A stretch of 64,000 nt of DNA, from contig NZ_LT629780.1 in assembly GCF_900105885.1 (NCBI RefSeq), positions 2,232,001 to 2,296,000 on the forward strand, in the 5' to 3' direction. Below, in pieces: positions 39,191-50,346 of this stretch (within the stretch, counting starts at the first letter, position 1; the number at the start of each line of letters is the position of its first letter). Source of the DNA: Pseudomonas guangdongensis. GTDB taxonomy: Bacteria > Pseudomonadota > Gammaproteobacteria > Pseudomonadales > Pseudomonadaceae. The notes beneath the pieces were generated by a model that worked only from the letters and a program-made list of their open reading frames with translations, did no database searches and was not told where the DNA came from. The position numbers and the translations under genes are program-made.

Positions 39191-39381
39191 GGGTCGTCTC
39201 GAGGGTCCCGGATGCCACTGCGCGCAGTCGTCGACGGCGGGCAGCGCCGTCCGTTTGCTGCGGTGTACGGGGAGATCCCCGTGCGAAAGGGGGCGATTGT
39301 AGGGCGAGCCCGGGAGCTGGAGAAGTGCCGCCGGTAAGTCGGCCGTGACAGCGCCGCCCGGGTCCGGGCGGCGCGGAGCGG

Positions 39382-39573
39382 TTACAGGTCGAAGTCGTAT
39401 TCCGACAGCTGCTTCTTCAGGCGGCGCTCTTCCAGCAGGTTGTCGATCACCCGGCGCTTGGCCAGGCTGCTGGTCTTGCCGGCCGGGGTTTCGCTGGCGG
39501 CGGGGGTGTCGTCCTGTTCGGCATCGACGACGAAGTCTTCTTCCAGGTCGAGGTCGGCTTTGGCTTGGGCCAT
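39382..39573 (-). CDS. Small acidic PA3496-like protein
   Basis: 63-aa acidic protein, no signal peptide or membrane segment. The C-terminal motif [20 protein letters not shown] resembles the family named after P. aeruginosa PA3496 (listed as a putative envelope integrity protein). Function is not established. It lies just upstream of the nth end of the rnf-nth operon region, as I recall in P. aeruginosa. Confidence 0.72.
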   Translation of the reverse strand: MAQAKADLDLEEDFVVDAEQDDTPAASETPAGKTSSLAKRRVIDNLLEERRLKKQLSEYDFDL

Positions 39574-39682
39574 GGCTGCTACTCCAGAAAACAGGGGACC
39601 GTTTCGCGGTCCTTATAGCGGCAAACTTCTGGAGGGTAAAAGAGATTTTATTTATCGCTCGATGCGAATTTTCAATGCAGGA

Positions 39683-40321
39683 TCAATCGTCCGAAGTCTT
39701 CGCCTTGTACTCGCAAAGATCCTCGATCCGGCAGCTGCCGCACTGCGGCTTGCGCGCCTTGCACACGTAGCGGCCGTGCAGGATCAGCCAGTGATGGGCG
39801 TCGAGCAGGTATTCCCTGGGCACGAACTTCACCAGCTTCTTCTCCACCTCCAGCACGGTCTTGCCCGGGGCGATGCCGGTGCGGTTGCTGACCCGGAAGA
39901 TGTGGGTGTCCACCGCCATGGCCGGCTGGCGGAAGGCGGTGTTGAGCACCACGTTGGCGGTCTTGCGGCCGACGCCGGGCAGCGCTTCCAGTTCCTCGCG
40001 GGTGCTCGGCACCGCGCCGTTGTGGCGCTCGATCAGCAGGCGGCAGGTCTCGATGACGTTCTTCGCCTTGCTGCGGTACAGGCCGATGGTCTTGATGTAC
40101 TGCTCCAGGCCCTCGACGCCCAGGGCGTGGATCGCCTCGGGGGTGTTGGCCACCGGGAACAGCCTGGCGGTGGCCTTGTTGACCCCCACGTCGGTGGCCT
40201 GGGCGGAGAGGATCACCGCCACCAGCAGCTCGAACACGCTCTGGTATTCCAGCTCGGTGGTCGGCTCGGGGTTGTCCTCCTTCAGACGGCGGAAGATCTC
40301 CGCGCGCTTGGCGGCATTCAT
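39683..40321 (-). CDS. nth: Endonuclease III
   Basis: Base-excision-repair glycosylase/AP lyase for oxidised pyrimidines. 212 aa from ATG 40321. Helix-hairpin-helix [12 protein letters not shown] with catalytic Lys, then [12 protein letters not shown] with the catalytic Asp. A [4Fe-4S] cluster is held by the C-terminal [17 protein letters not shown] (C-x6-C-x2-C-x5-C). Start overlaps the rnfE stop by ATGA; last gene of the rnf operon, a conserved arrangement. Confidence 0.96.
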   Translation of the reverse strand: MNAAKRAEIFRRLKEDNPEPTTELEYQSVFELLVAVILSAQATDVGVNKATARLFPVANTPEAIHALGVEGLEQYIKTIGLYRSKAKNVIETCRLLIERHNGAVPSTREELEALPGVGRKTANVVLNTAFRQPAMAVDTHIFRVSNRTGIAPGKTVLEVEKKLVKFVPREYLLDAHHWLILHGRYVCKARKPQCGSCRIEDLCEYKAKTSDD

Positions 40322-41034
40322 TCCACCACCCCGGTGACCCGCACGCGGCGGCTGACCGCCGCCTGCGGCGCGCCGGCCCGGGCCTTGGCGCGAGCCTCCA
40401 GGCGGGTGTCGACGAGGTTCTTGCCGGCGATCAGCAGGCCCATCACCAGGAAGGCGCCCGGCGGCAGGATGGCCAGCAGGAAGCCCCGGTAGTCGCTGCC
40501 GAACGCCTCGATGCGCCAGCCTGCCGCGCCGGCGCCGAACAGCAGCTGCATGTCGGCCAGCAGGGTGCCGCTGCCGAGCAGTTCGCGGATCGCGCCGAGC
40601 ACCACCAGCACCAGGCCGAAGCCGGTACCCATCATCAGGCCGTCGAAGGCCGAACGGGCGATGCCGTTCTTCGCCGCGAAGCCGTCGGCGCGGCCGAGGA
40701 TCACGCAGTTGGTGGTGATCAGCGGGATGAAGATGCCGAGGATCTGGTACAGCTCGTAGGTGTAGGCCTGCATCAGCAGTTCGGTGCAGGTGGTCAGCGC
40801 GGCGATGATCATCACGAACGCCGGCAGGCGCACGGCGGTGTGGGTAACGCTGCGGATCAGCGACACCGCGGCGTTGGAGCAGGTCAGCACCAGCATGGTG
40901 GCCAGCGCCAGGCCAAGGGCGTTGACCGTCGAGTTGCTGGTGCCGAGCAGCGGGCACAGGCCGAGCAGCTGGACCAGGCCGGGATTGTTCTTCCACAGGC
41001 CGTTGACGGCGATTTCGCGGTAGCTCTGGCTCAT
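40318..41034 (-). CDS. rnfE: Rnf/Rsx electron transport complex subunit E
   Basis: Membrane subunit of the Rnf/Rsx ferredoxin:NAD+ oxidoreductase. 238 aa, about six helices. The pair of Cys-containing helices is seen in [20 protein letters not shown] and [21 protein letters not shown], which mirror RnfA. C-terminal basic tail. Overlaps rnfG upstream and nth downstream by 4 bp each. Confidence 0.93.
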   Translation of the reverse strand: MSQSYREIAVNGLWKNNPGLVQLLGLCPLLGTSNSTVNALGLALATMLVLTCSNAAVSLIRSVTHTAVRLPAFVMIIAALTTCTELLMQAYTYELYQILGIFIPLITTNCVILGRADGFAAKNGIARSAFDGLMMGTGFGLVLVVLGAIRELLGSGTLLADMQLLFGAGAAGWRIEAFGSDYRGFLLAILPPGAFLVMGLLIAGKNLVDTRLEARAKARAGAPQAAVSRRVRVTGVVE

Positions 41035-41681
41035 TGCGCGAGTTCCTCGGCAGGCTGGTCCTCCGTGCCGAACAGCTCGGCACGGTGGGCATCGACGTAT
41101 TGCAGGGCGTGGTGCACGGCCTTGACCACCGCGCGCGGGGTGATGGTGGCGCCGGCGAACTGGTCGAACACGCCCTGGTCCTTCTTCACGCCCCAGCCGG
41201 TCTCGCCCGGATCGCTCAGCGACTTGCCGTTGAAGGCCAGCACCCAGGGATTCTTGGCCAGCTCGATCTTGTCGCCCAGGCCCGGGGTTTCCTTGTGCTG
41301 CAGGACGCGCACGCCGGCCAGTCGGCCGTCGGCCTGCACGCCGACCAGCAGGCGGATGCTGCCGCTGTAGCCATCGGGCGCGATGGCCTGGAGGATCACC
41401 GCCGTGGGGCGGCCGTCCTTGAGGGCCAGGTAGGCCGGCAGCGGCTGGCGGCTGCCGAGCAACGGGTCGGTCAGCTGCAGGCTGTTGTCCAGCAGGTGGT
41501 TGTCGTAGCTGCCGGCCGGGAGGATCTCGGCCAGCGCGCGCACCTGCGCCTCGCGCTCGGCGGCGGCGATGCGCGTCGCGGTGCCCTGCTGGGTGACGGC
41601 CACCACGCCGACGGTGGCGACCGCGAACAGGCCGAGGATCAGGGCGTTGCGCAGCATCGAGCGCGGCATTTCCGGCAGCAT
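41031..41681 (-). CDS. rnfG: Rnf/Rsx complex subunit G (covalent flavin)
   Basis: Periplasm-facing flavoprotein of the Rnf complex with a covalently bound FMN. 216 aa: one N-terminal helix, then the FMN-binding domain. The attachment threonine is expected in [22 protein letters not shown] precedes it. Sits between rnfD (4 bp gap) and rnfE (4-bp overlap). Confidence 0.93.
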   Translation of the reverse strand: MLPEMPRSMLRNALILGLFAVATVGVVAVTQQGTATRIAAAEREAQVRALAEILPAGSYDNHLLDNSLQLTDPLLGSRQPLPAYLALKDGRPTAVILQAIAPDGYSGSIRLLVGVQADGRLAGVRVLQHKETPGLGDKIELAKNPWVLAFNGKSLSDPGETGWGVKKDQGVFDQFAGATITPRAVVKAVHHALQYVDAHRAELFGTEDQPAEELAQ

Positions 41682-41685
41682 GGCG

Positions 41686-42741
41686 TCACTCTCCCAGCTT
41701 GAAGCCGCGCTCGGGCTTGCGATGGCCGTAGGTGCGCGGACGGGTGTAGTAGTCGATGGTCGGCGCGGCCAGGTTCATCAGCAGCACGGCGAAGGCCACG
41801 CCGTCGGGGTAGCCGCCCCAGGCGCGGATCACGTAGGCGAGCACGCCGACCCCGGCGCCGAACAGCAGCCGGCCGCGCAGGCTGGTGGCGCCGGATACCG
41901 GATCGGTGACGATGAAGAAGGCGCCGAGCATGGTTGCGCCGGTGAGCAGGTGGAACAGCGGCGAGCCGTTGGAATCGGAGCCTGCGCCGTTCCAGAACAG
42001 CAGGCTCATCAGCGCCAGGGCGGCGAGCATGCCCACTGGCGCGTGCCAGGTGAACACCCGCTTGTAGAGCAGGAACAGGCCGCCGGCGAGGAACGCCAGG
42101 TTGACTGCCTCGGCGCCGTAGCCGCCGAGGCTGCCGAACGCCGGGTTGCTTGCCCACAGCTCGGCGATGGTCAGGCTCTTGTTGACCTTGAGGGCATCCA
42201 GTGCGGTGGCCTGGGTCCAGGCGTCCGGCAGGCCGGCAGTCAGGCCGAGGATGCGCTGCAGGCCTTCGAGCAGGCCGAGCGTCGGGGTGGCGGCCTCGAA
42301 GCCGCGCGGCGCCGGCCAGCTGGTCATCTCCACCGGGAAGGAGATCAGCGCCACCACGTAGCCGAGCATCGCCGGGTTGAACGGGTTCTGGCCAAGGCCG
42401 CCGAACAGGTGCTTGCCGAACACGATGGCAAAGCCGGTGGCCACCAGGGTCAGCCACCAGGGCGAGTACGGCGGCAGGGCCAGGGCCAGCAGCACGGCGG
42501 TGAGCAGCGCGCTGCAGTCGCGCAGGAAGAAGGTCACCGGGCGGCTGCGCAGGCGCAGCACCGCGGCTTCGCAGCCGAGGGCGACGGCGCTGGCCCAGAG
42601 GAGGTTGATCAGGGTGCCGAAGCCGTACAGCCAGGTCAGCACCAGAATGCCGGGCACGGTGGCCAGCAGCACCAGCTGCATGACCTTCTGGGTGCGATTG
42701 TGGCCCGTGGCATGGGGCGAGGTGATGCGGGGCAGGGCCAT
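41686..42741 (-). CDS. rnfD: Rnf/Rsx complex subunit D (covalent flavin)
   Basis: Membrane subunit of the Rnf complex. 351 aa from the ATG at 42741; many helices. The FMN attachment site is SGATS in [33 protein letters not shown] is a family signature. An in-frame upstream extension runs into intergenic repeats and is rejected. A 193-bp gap with palindromes separates it from rnfC, unlike other junctions in the operon. Confidence 0.93.
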   Translation of the reverse strand: MALPRITSPHATGHNRTQKVMQLVLLATVPGILVLTWLYGFGTLINLLWASAVALGCEAAVLRLRSRPVTFFLRDCSALLTAVLLALALPPYSPWWLTLVATGFAIVFGKHLFGGLGQNPFNPAMLGYVVALISFPVEMTSWPAPRGFEAATPTLGLLEGLQRILGLTAGLPDAWTQATALDALKVNKSLTIAELWASNPAFGSLGGYGAEAVNLAFLAGGLFLLYKRVFTWHAPVGMLAALALMSLLFWNGAGSDSNGSPLFHLLTGATMLGAFFIVTDPVSGATSLRGRLLFGAGVGVLAYVIRAWGGYPDGVAFAVLLMNLAAPTIDYYTRPRTYGHRKPERGFKLGE

Positions 42742-42821
42742 GGATGCTCCGTTGTGGGCTTGCCTGGGGAGGTTGCCCTCCGCCTGCCGGTGGTGACCGG
42801 CGATGATCTTGGGGTTCGTGG

Positions 42822-42928
42822 GGTGGGTTAGGCCGCAGGCCATAACCCACCATGCGGCTGCAAGGCCGACCAGCGTGTGCCGGCTGTCGCCGGCAGCGGT
42901 GGGTTACGCCGCGGGCGGCTAACCCACC
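42822..42928. repeat. Two GGTGGGTTA/TAACCCACC palindromes between rnfC and rnfD
   Basis: Copy 1 pairs GGTGGGTTA 42822-42830 with 42843-42851 (inner GGCC/GGCC). Copy 2 pairs 42898-42906 with 42920-42928 (inner CGCC/GGC). Both lie inside the rnf operon. The trailing CCCTACGG after copy 2 resembles the tail of the 28265 repeat. Confidence 0.75.
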
Positions 42929-42934
42929 CTACGG

Positions 42935-45433
42935 TCATGTGCTCTGCTGCTCCGCCAGCGTCTGCTCGGCCTCGGCCAGACGCGCGCGGGCGGCCTCCAG
43001 CGCGGCCGGGTCGGCGTTCTCGTCGCGCTCCAGCTTGCGCAGGTCGGCGCGGGCGAAGGCCAGTTCGGTCTTCAGCGCGCGGGTGGCCTCGTCGACCGGG
43101 CGCTTGTCGGTACGCACCAGCTCCGGCGCCGGCTTGTTCGAGGCGTCCTCGGCGGCGTGCAGGGCCTGTTCGGCGCCCGCCAGCGCCTCGCGCAGCTGGG
43201 CCAGCCCGGCTTCGTCGGCGCCGGCCTTCTCGGCCTTCTTCAGTTCGGCGCGCTTCATCGCCAGCTCGACCTTGGCTTTCTTCAGCGGATCGATCTCGGC
43301 CTTGGCCGGCTCGGTCGGCTTAGGGGCCGCTACGGTGGTCGGCTGCTCCAGCGCCGCGAGCGCCTGTTCGGCCGTGGCGAGCTGTTCGCGCAACCGGGCC
43401 AGTTCGGTTTGCTGTGCGGTATCCGGTGCTTCGAGCTTTTCCAGCTTGCGGATCTGCGCCTTGAGCATGGCGGCTTCGATCTTGGCCTTCTTCAGCGCCT
43501 CGTCGCCGGCCGGTTTGGCGGCGGCAGGGGCGGGCGCGGCACTTTCGGCGGCGGCCAGTGCCTTATCGGCAATGGCGAGCTGCTCGCGCAGTTTTGCCAG
43601 CTCGGCCTGCTGTTCTGTATCCGGGGCTTCGAGCTTCTCCAGCTTGCGGATCTGCGCCTTGAGCATGACAGCTTCGATCTTGGCCTTCTTCAGCGCTTCG
43701 TCGCCGGCCGGCTTGGCGGCGGCAGGGGTGGGCGCTGCGACCGGTGCGACGGCCTGGGCCGCGGCGAGGGCCTGCTGCGCCGTCTCCAGAGCGGCGCGAA
43801 GCTCGGCGACCTGGGCGTGCAGCTCGGGCGTGTCGTGCTGGGCCAGCTGCTTCTCGGCCTTCTTCAGCGCCACCTGGGCCATGCTGGCCTCGATCTTCAG
43901 GCGCTTGAGTTCCTCGCCAGCGGCGCTGTTGTCGGCGCTGGCGGGCGCGGTCGGTGTGGCGGCGGCTTCGGCCTGGGCGGCCTTGGCGCGCGCGGCTTTC
44001 TCGGCACGGGCGCGACGCTCGGCCTCCTTGCGTTCCTCTTCGCGGCGCAGACGCTCCTGGCGTTGCTCGAAACGCTGCTTGGAGTGCTCGGCTTTCTGCT
44101 GCTTCTGCTCCAGCTCGCGGATTTCCGCCTTGGAGGCGCGGTAGTACTGCACCAGCGGAATGCTCGACGGGCAGACGTAGGCGCAGGCGCCGCATTCGAT
44201 GCAATCGAACAGGTTGTGCGCCTTGAGCTGTTCGTGCTCCTGGCCCAGGGCGAAGAAGTGCAGCTGCTGGGGCAGCAGGCTGGCCGGGCAGGCCAGCGCG
44301 CACTCGCCGCAGCGGATGCACGGCATGGCCGGCGCCGGCGCCGGCAGCTCGCCACGGGCGGACGCCAGCAGGCAGTTGCTGGTCTTGATCGCCGGGACGT
44401 CCAGCGAGGGCAGGGTGAAGCCCATCATCGGCCCGCCCATGATCAGACGGTCGAGCTTGCCGCTGTCGAGGCCGGCGAAGGCCAGCAGTTCGCCGACCGG
44501 GGTGCCGATCAGCGCCTCGACGTTCATCGGTCGCGCCAGCGCCTCGCCGGTCAGGGTGACGATACGCGAGATCAGCGGCTTGCCGTGTACCACGGCGTCG
44601 TGGATGGCCACTGCGGTGCCGACGTTCTGGCAAAGCATGCCGATGTCCGCCGGCAGGCCACCGGCCGGCACTTCGCGGCCGGTGAGGATCTGGATCAGCT
44701 GCTTTTCGCCACCCGACGGATACTTGGTGGGGAAGACCCGCACCTGGTAGTCGCGCTCGCTGACCGCTGCGCGCACCGCGGCGATGGCCTCGGGCTTGTT
44801 GTCCTCGATGCCGATCAGTACCTCGTCGGGCTGGATCAGCTGCACCAGGATGTCGATGCCACCGACCAGTTCCGCGGCCTTCTCGCGCATCAGCACATCG
44901 TCGGCGGTGATGTACGGCTCGCACTCGGTGCCGTTGAGGATCAGCGTACGGATCTTCTGCTGCGGCCGTGCGGCGAGCTTGACCGCGGTGGGGAAGCCGG
45001 CGCCGCCCAGGCCGTTGATCCCGGCGTCGCGGATCTTCTCCAGCAGCTCGGCGGCCTCCAGCGCGCGGTAGTCGGGGCAGGGCGCGAGCGCGCACCACTC
45101 GTCGCGGCCGTCGGCGTCGATGACGATGGCCGGCGCGGGTATCCCCGAGGCGTGCGGGTAGGGCTGCGGGCCGATGAAGCTCACCGTGCCGGAGGTCGGC
45201 GCGTGCAGCGGCACGCTGACGAAACCGCTGGCCTCGGCGATCTTCTGGCCCTTGAGCACCCGCTCGCCGACCGCCACGCAGGGCTCGGCGGCGGCGCCGA
45301 TATGCTGGCCGAGGGGCAGGATCAGCCGGTCGGGCAGCGGTGCCCGCTGGAGCGGCGTGCGGTTGGAGAGTTCCTTGCGCTCCGGCGGATGGATGCCGCC
45401 GGGGATGTCCCAGATCTTGGCGATAGCGCTCAT
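42935..45433 (-). CDS. rnfC: Rnf/Rsx complex subunit C with long repetitive C-terminal tail
   Basis: Cytoplasmic NADH/flavin-dehydrogenase-like subunit of the Rnf complex. 832 aa from ATG 45433. N-terminal RnfC domain ([15 protein letters not shown]), NuoF-like core with [14 protein letters not shown], then two [4Fe-4S] motifs [12 protein letters not shown] and [12 protein letters not shown] (about 370-420). From about 505 to the end it is a charged Ala/Lys/Glu coiled-coil-like tail built from five related units (start points such as [12 protein letters not shown]). Two units (66 aa) are near-identical at DNA level. The core is firmly RnfC; the tail length varies widely in this family. Confidence 0.94.
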   Translation of the reverse strand: MSAIAKIWDIPGGIHPPERKELSNRTPLQRAPLPDRLILPLGQHIGAAAEPCVAVGERVLKGQKIAEASGFVSVPLHAPTSGTVSFIGPQPYPHASGIPAPAIVIDADGRDEWCALAPCPDYRALEAAELLEKIRDAGINGLGGAGFPTAVKLAARPQQKIRTLILNGTECEPYITADDVLMREKAAELVGGIDILVQLIQPDEVLIGIEDNKPEAIAAVRAAVSERDYQVRVFPTKYPSGGEKQLIQILTGREVPAGGLPADIGMLCQNVGTAVAIHDAVVHGKPLISRIVTLTGEALARPMNVEALIGTPVGELLAFAGLDSGKLDRLIMGGPMMGFTLPSLDVPAIKTSNCLLASARGELPAPAPAMPCIRCGECALACPASLLPQQLHFFALGQEHEQLKAHNLFDCIECGACAYVCPSSIPLVQYYRASKAEIRELEQKQQKAEHSKQRFEQRQERLRREEERKEAERRARAEKAARAKAAQAEAAATPTAPASADNSAAGEELKRLKIEASMAQVALKKAEKQLAQHDTPELHAQVAELRAALETAQQALAAAQAVAPVAAPTPAAAKPAGDEALKKAKIEAVMLKAQIRKLEKLEAPDTEQQAELAKLREQLAIADKALAAAESAAPAPAAAKPAGDEALKKAKIEAAMLKAQIRKLEKLEAPDTAQQTELARLREQLATAEQALAALEQPTTVAAPKPTEPAKAEIDPLKKAKVELAMKRAELKKAEKAGADEAGLAQLREALAGAEQALHAAEDASNKPAPELVRTDKRPVDEATRALKTELAFARADLRKLERDENADPAALEAARARLAEAEQTLAEQQST
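43381..43776. repeat. 198-bp tandem repeat inside rnfC
   Basis: Two adjacent units of 198 bp (66 codons) starting at about 43381 and 43579 are nearly identical over long stretches, including the segment coding [26 protein letters not shown]. This points to recent duplication or gene conversion. Flanking units are diverged relatives. Confidence 0.8.
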
Positions 45434-46005
45434 GCGGCCTGCTCCCGGTCGGTGGCGATCAGCTGGCCGGGGGCCAGCGGGCGGTCCCATTTCCAGCCCT
45501 GCAGGTCGGTGCCGGCCTCGACCATGTCGATGCAGTCGACCGGGCAGGGCTCGACGCACAGGTCGCAGCCGGTGCACTCGTCCTTGATCACCGTGTGCAT
45601 CTGCCGCGCGGCGCCGACGATGGCGTCCACCGGGCAGGCCTGGATGCACTTGGTGCAGCCGATGCACTCGGCCTCGCGGATGCGCGCGACCATGCGCGGC
45701 TTCTCGCCGCCCTCGGCATCCAGCGGCTCGGCCTCGACGTCGAGCAGGTCGGCCAGTGCCTGTACGGTGGTCTGCCCGCCGGGCGGGCACTTGTTGATCT
45801 TGTCGCCGTTGGCGATGGCCTCGGCGTAGGGCTTGCAGCCCGGGTAGCCGCACTGTCCGCACTGGGTCTGCGGCAGCAGGGCGTTGATCTGCTCGACGAT
45901 GGGATCGCCCTCGACGCGGAAGCGCACCGCGGCATAGCCGAGGATGGCGCCGGCGACCAGGCAGATGGCTGCCAGGGCGAGGACGGCGATGAGGACCAGA
46001 CTCAT
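45430..46005 (-). CDS. rnfB: Rnf/Rsx complex subunit B (Fe-S)
   Basis: Iron-sulfur subunit that receives electrons from reduced ferredoxin. 191 aa from ATG 46005. One N-terminal membrane helix, a [15 protein letters not shown] cluster motif, then two ferredoxin motifs [12 protein letters not shown] and [12 protein letters not shown]. Overlaps rnfA (ATGA at 46002-46005) and rnfC (45430-45433). Confidence 0.95.
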   Translation of the reverse strand: MSLVLIAVLALAAICLVAGAILGYAAVRFRVEGDPIVEQINALLPQTQCGQCGYPGCKPYAEAIANGDKINKCPPGGQTTVQALADLLDVEAEPLDAEGGEKPRMVARIREAECIGCTKCIQACPVDAIVGAARQMHTVIKDECTGCDLCVEPCPVDCIDMVEAGTDLQGWKWDRPLAPGQLIATDREQAA

Positions 46006-46586
46006 AGCTTGATCAATCCGGTGAAGCCCATGAACGCCAGCGACATCAGGCCGGCGGTGATCATGCCGATGGCCGCGCCGCGAAACGGCAGCGGCACGTC
46101 GGCGATGGCGATGCGCTCGCGCATCGCGGCGAACAGCACCAGCACCAGCGAGAAGCCGAGGCCCGCGGCGAAGCCGTTGGCGGTGGCGGTGATGAAGGTG
46201 AACTCGGCCTTGTTGGCGTTGAGCAGCGCCACGCCGAGGACGATGCAGTTGGTGGTGATCAGCGGCAGGAAGATGCCCAGCACCCGATAGAGGATCGGGC
46301 TGGTCTTGTTCACCACCATCTCGGTGAACTGCACCACCACGGCGATCACCAGGATGAAGCTGATGGTGCGCAGGAACTCCAGGTCCAGCGGCTTGAGCAC
46401 GTACTGGTGCATCAGGTAGCTGCACATCGCGGCCAGGGTCAGCACGAAGGTGGTGGCCAGCGACAGGCCGATGGCGGTTTCGATCTTCTTCGAAACCCCC
46501 ATGAACGGGCAGAGGCCAAGGAACTGCACCAACACGAAGTTGTTGACCAGAATGGCGCTGACCAGGATGAGGGCGAATTCGGTCAT
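46002..46586 (-). CDS. rnfA: Rnf/Rsx complex subunit A
   Basis: Membrane subunit of the Rnf complex and first gene of rnfABCDGE-nth. 194 aa, six helices; the inverted pair with RnfE is seen in [20 protein letters not shown] and [15 protein letters not shown]. The linkage to nth and absence of nif genes fit the Rsx-type complex, known to keep SoxR reduced, rather than a nitrogen-fixation Rnf. Promoter should lie in 46587-46770. Confidence 0.94.
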   Translation of the reverse strand: MTEFALILVSAILVNNFVLVQFLGLCPFMGVSKKIETAIGLSLATTFVLTLAAMCSYLMHQYVLKPLDLEFLRTISFILVIAVVVQFTEMVVNKTSPILYRVLGIFLPLITTNCIVLGVALLNANKAEFTFITATANGFAAGLGFSLVLVLFAAMRERIAIADVPLPFRGAAIGMITAGLMSLAFMGFTGLIKL

Positions 46587-46777
46587 GGGCGATGGGCTCG
46601 GGCCGCGGAAAAACGGGCGCCTATTATCGTGGAGGTGGTTATGGCGTACAAGTCGGGGATTGCAGCGCCCTAATTACCTTTGGGAATAAGTGGTGGCTGT
46701 TCGGCTATTTGCGCGGCCTTGCGCCGGGCCATTGCGGCCTGCGGCGCATTGTCGCCCGGGGGCGGCGCGAGGCTGAT

Positions 46778-46826
46778 CGTGCCCACGCTCCCGCGTGGGC
46801 ACGCCTCCGGGGACGCTCCGCGTCCC
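46778..46826. repeat. REP-type double palindrome (GTGCCCACGC variant)
   Basis: Arms CGTGCCCACGC 46778-46788 and 46793-46803, then GGGACGC 46810-46816 with GCGTCCC 46820-46826. Same two-hairpin layout as the element at 28182-28230. Between metG and the rnf promoter region, just past the metG stop. Confidence 0.72.
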
Positions 46827-46836
46827 GAAGGTGCTG

Positions 46837-48882
46837 TCAGTGCACGCGCTGGCCCGGCTTAGCACCGGCGTCCGGGCTGAGCAGGAAGATCTCCTCGCCG
46901 CCGGGGCCGGCGGCCAGCACCATGCCCTCGGACAGGCCGAACTTCATCTTGCGCGGCGCGAGGTTGGCGACGTACAGGGTCAGGCGGCCTTCCAGCTGGC
47001 TCGGGTCCGGGTAGGCGGACTTGATGCCGGAGAACACGTTGCGTTTGGCGTCGCCGATGTCCAGAGTCAGGCGCAGCAGCTTGTCGGCGCCCTCGACGAA
47101 CTCGCACTTCTCGATCAGGGCGATGCGCAGATCCACCGCAGCGAAGGCGTCGAAGTTGATCTCGGGGGCCAGCGGCTCCTTGACCAGCTCGCCGTTGCCT
47201 GCGGGGGCGGCGGCTTCGGTGGACTGGGCGGCGAGGTCTTCCTTGGAGGCTTCGATCATGGCGTCAATCTTTGCAGGTTCGATACGGGTCATCAGCGGGG
47301 TGAACGGATTCAGCTGGTGGTTGGCCAGACGCAGCGCGTGGTCCTGCCAGGTCAGCGGGGCGATGTTGAGGAAGCCCTCGGCGGCGGCGGCCAGGTTGGG
47401 CAGCACCGGCTTGAGGAAGATCACCAGCTGGCGGAACAGGTTGACGCCGAAGGCGCAGATCTCCTGTACCTCGGCCTGCTTGCCCTCGACCTTGTTCAGC
47501 GCCCACGGCGCCTTGTCGGCGATCCAGGCGTTGGCGCGGTCGGCCAGGGCCATGATCTCGCGCATGGCGCGGCCGAAGTCGCGCTGCTCGTAGGCCTCGG
47601 CGATGCTCGGCGCGGCGACCTGGAAGGCGTCCCACAGCTCGGGCTCGGGATTGGCGTCGACCATCACCCCGCCGTTGCCCTTGTGGATGAAGCCGGCGCA
47701 GCGGCTGGCGATGTTGACCACCTTGCCGATCAGGTCCGAGTTGACCTTCTGCACGAAGTCCTCGAGGTTGAGGTCCAGATCGTCCACGCCGCGCGACAGC
47801 TTGCTGGCGTAGTAGTAGCGCAGGTACTCGGGATTGAGGTGGTCGAGGTAGGTACGCGCCTTGATGAAGGTGCCGCGCGACTTGGACATCTTCTGGCCGT
47901 TGACGGTCAGGTAGCCGTGCACGTTGACCGCGGTCGGCTTGCGGTAGCCCGCGCCTTCCAGCATCGCCGGCCAGAACAGGGTGTGGAAGTTGACGATGTC
48001 CTTGCCGATGAAGTGGTACAGCTCGGCGGTGGAATCCTTGTTCCAGAAGGCGTCGAAGTCCAGCTCCGGGCGGCGCGCGCAGAGGTTCTTGAAGCTGGCC
48101 ATGTAGCCGACTGGGGCGTCCAGCCAGACGTAGAAGTACTTGCCCGGCTCGTCGGGGATCTCGAAGCCGAAGTAGGGCGCGTCGCGGGAGATGTCCCACT
48201 CCTGCAGGCCGCCGTCCAGCCATTCGGCGATCTTGTTGGCCACCGCGTCCTGCAGGGCGCCGCTGCGGGTCCACTCTTTCAGCATCGCCTCGAAGTCGGG
48301 GAGCTTGAAGAAGAAGTGCTTGGAGTCCTTGAGCACCGGGGTGGTGCCGGAGATCGCCGAGCGCGGGTCCTTCAGCTCGGTCGGCTCGTAGGTGGCGCCG
48401 CACTTCTCGCAGTTGTCGCCGTACTGGTCCTCGGCGGCGCACTTCGGGCAGGTGCCTTTGATGAAGCGGTCGGCGAGGAACATGCCCTTCTCGGGGTCGA
48501 AGTACTGGGTCACCGAACGGGTGGCGATGTGCCCGGCGTCGCGCAGCTTCAGGTAGATGCCGGTGGCCAGTTCGCGGTTCTCGATCGAGTGGGTCGAGTG
48601 GAAGTTGTCGAAGTTGACCAGGAAGTCGGCGAAATCGCCGCTGTGCTCGGCCTGCACACCGTCGATCAGCTGCTGCGGGGTGATGCCTTCCTTCTCGGCG
48701 CGCAGCATGATCGCCGAGCCGTGGGCGTCGTCGGCGCACACGTAGATGCACTGGTTGCCGCGCTGCTTCTGGAAGCGCACCCAGATGTCGGTCTGGATGT
48801 ACTCGAGCATGTGGCCCAGGTGGATGGAGCCGTTGGCGTAGGGCAGGGCGCTGGTAACGAGAATCTGGCGGGGCTCGGACAT
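46837..48882 (-). CDS. metG: Methionyl-tRNA synthetase
   Basis: Charges tRNA(Met). 681 aa from ATG 48882. Class I HIGH-type motif in [11 protein letters not shown], zinc knuckle CPKC...CEKC, KMSKS in [10 protein letters not shown], and a C-terminal tRNA-binding domain ([15 protein letters not shown]; then [26 protein letters not shown]). This is the dimeric long form. Divergent from mrp. Confidence 0.96.
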   Translation of the reverse strand: MSEPRQILVTSALPYANGSIHLGHMLEYIQTDIWVRFQKQRGNQCIYVCADDAHGSAIMLRAEKEGITPQQLIDGVQAEHSGDFADFLVNFDNFHSTHSIENRELATGIYLKLRDAGHIATRSVTQYFDPEKGMFLADRFIKGTCPKCAAEDQYGDNCEKCGATYEPTELKDPRSAISGTTPVLKDSKHFFFKLPDFEAMLKEWTRSGALQDAVANKIAEWLDGGLQEWDISRDAPYFGFEIPDEPGKYFYVWLDAPVGYMASFKNLCARRPELDFDAFWNKDSTAELYHFIGKDIVNFHTLFWPAMLEGAGYRKPTAVNVHGYLTVNGQKMSKSRGTFIKARTYLDHLNPEYLRYYYASKLSRGVDDLDLNLEDFVQKVNSDLIGKVVNIASRCAGFIHKGNGGVMVDANPEPELWDAFQVAAPSIAEAYEQRDFGRAMREIMALADRANAWIADKAPWALNKVEGKQAEVQEICAFGVNLFRQLVIFLKPVLPNLAAAAEGFLNIAPLTWQDHALRLANHQLNPFTPLMTRIEPAKIDAMIEASKEDLAAQSTEAAAPAGNGELVKEPLAPEINFDAFAAVDLRIALIEKCEFVEGADKLLRLTLDIGDAKRNVFSGIKSAYPDPSQLEGRLTLYVANLAPRKMKFGLSEGMVLAAGPGGEEIFLLSPDAGAKPGQRVH

Positions 48883-49052
48883 GATGATCGGCTGCACTGG
48901 CGAAACAGGGAAAGGCGGGAACTATATAGGCACGGGCGGTTTTTTTCATCCGTGGGGGCTGGCGGTGCTGCGTGCGGCATCTTATGCGTAGGAAGGGAAA
49001 CGGTCGCAGGCCTTTCCCGCCATGGCGCAGCGGCAGGGTGGGTGGCCAGCGC

Positions 49053-49080
49053 GTGGAGAATCGCTGCGCGAGTTTTCCAC
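49053..49080. repeat. GTGGAGAA/TTTTCCAC palindrome upstream of mrp
   Basis: Arms 49053-49060 and 49073-49080 (one G-T pair) around CGCTGCGCG, followed by CCTGCAG. Same family as 25666-25749 and 28265-28292. Confidence 0.6.
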
Positions 49081-49156
49081 CCTGCAGCTCCGCGTGGGCC
49101 CGTCGCTCGGGTAGGATAGCCACCTGTTTCGCTCAACCATTTTCCGGGAGTCACCC

Positions 49157-50248
49157 ATGAGTGCCGTCACCCGCGCCGCCGTCGAGGCGGTCCTGCGTCA
49201 GTACCTTGATCCGCATCTCGATCAGGACCCGGTCAGCGCCGGCTGCCTGCGCGACGTCGCCATCGACGGTGGCCGCGTGCGCGTGCGTCTGGAGCTGGGC
49301 TATGCCGCCGGCCTGTTCAAGGCCGGCTGGGCCGAGCTGCTCGAGTCCGGCCTGGAGAACCTCGACGGCGTGACCGAGGCGTCGGTGCAGGTGGACTGCG
49401 TGATCCCGGCGCACCAGGTGCCGGCGCAGACCCAGGCGCTGGCCGGGGTGAAGAACGTCATCGCCGTGGCCTCCGGCAAGGGCGGCGTCGGCAAGTCGAC
49501 CACTGCCGCCAACCTGGCGCTGGCGCTGGCGCGCGAGGGCGCGCGGGTCGGCATCCTCGACGCCGACATCTACGGCCCCAGCCAGGGGCTGATGCTCGGC
49601 ATCAAGGACGGCACCCGCCCGCAGGTGAAGGACGGCCAGTGGTTCGTGCCGCTCGAGGCTCACGGTGTGCAGGTGATGTCGATGGCCTTCCTTGCCGACG
49701 AGCGCACACCGATGGTCTGGCGCGGGCCGATGGCCTCCGGCGCGCTGCTGCAGTTGATCACCCAGAGCGCCTGGGACAACCTCGACTACTTGGTGGTGGA
49801 CATGCCGCCGGGTACCGGCGACATCCAGCTGACCCTGGCGCAGAAGGTGCCGGTGGCCGGCGCGCTGATCGTCACCACCCCGCAGGACCTGGCCCTGCTG
49901 GATGCCAGGAAGGGCGTGGAGATGTTCGCCAAGGTCAACATCCCGGTGCTCGGCGTGGTGGAGAACATGGCGGTGCACGTCTGCTCCAGCTGCGGCCATG
50001 CCGAGCACCTGTTCGGCGAGGGTGGTGGCGCCAAGCTGGCCGCGCAGTACGGCGTCGAGGTTCTGGCCTCGCTGCCGCTGGCCATGGCGGTTCGCGAGCA
50101 GGCCGACGGCGGCAAGCCGACCGTGGTCGCCGAGCCGGACGGCCCGCTGGCGCTGACCTACCAGCTGCTGGCGCGCAAGGTCGGCGCGCGGCTGGCCCTT
50201 CAAGTCGGCAGCGTGGCGATGCCCAGCATCAGCATCAGCGAGGATTGA
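49157..50248 (+). CDS. mrp: Iron-sulfur cluster carrier Mrp/ApbC
   Basis: P-loop ATPase that carries Fe-S clusters to target proteins in the cytoplasm. 363 aa. An N-terminal MIP18/DUF59-type domain (about 1-95) is followed by the deviant Walker A KGGVGKSTT (K113) and DADIYGPSQG. The cluster motif CSSCGH lies near residue 276. Next to metG, a common gammaproteobacterial pairing. Start ATG 49157 with GGGAG upstream. Confidence 0.94.
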   Translation: MSAVTRAAVEAVLRQYLDPHLDQDPVSAGCLRDVAIDGGRVRVRLELGYAAGLFKAGWAELLESGLENLDGVTEASVQVDCVIPAHQVPAQTQALAGVKNVIAVASGKGGVGKSTTAANLALALAREGARVGILDADIYGPSQGLMLGIKDGTRPQVKDGQWFVPLEAHGVQVMSMAFLADERTPMVWRGPMASGALLQLITQSAWDNLDYLVVDMPPGTGDIQLTLAQKVPVAGALIVTTPQDLALLDARKGVEMFAKVNIPVLGVVENMAVHVCSSCGHAEHLFGEGGGAKLAAQYGVEVLASLPLAMAVREQADGGKPTVVAEPDGPLALTYQLLARKVGARLALQVGSVAMPSISISED

Positions 50249-50307
50249 GCCGCGAGCACGGGCGGCGGCGCTGCCATTGCCCGTGCCGGGGAGAAATCGC
50301 GGGCATA

Positions 50308-50333
50308 AAAAAACCCGCCGAAGCGGGTTTTTT
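50308..50333. terminator. Bidirectional terminator mrp / csp
   Basis: AAAAAACCCGC (50308-50318), loop CGAA, GCGGGTTTTTT (50323-50333). Intrinsic terminator form on both strands, between convergent mrp and the cold-shock gene. Confidence 0.88.
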
Positions 50334-50346
50334 CGAGAAGTGCAGG

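Noticed and set aside
43381..43776. CRISPR array or intergenic repeat in the rnfC region
   Set aside because: The 198-bp units are in frame, code for similar protein units and lack spacers.
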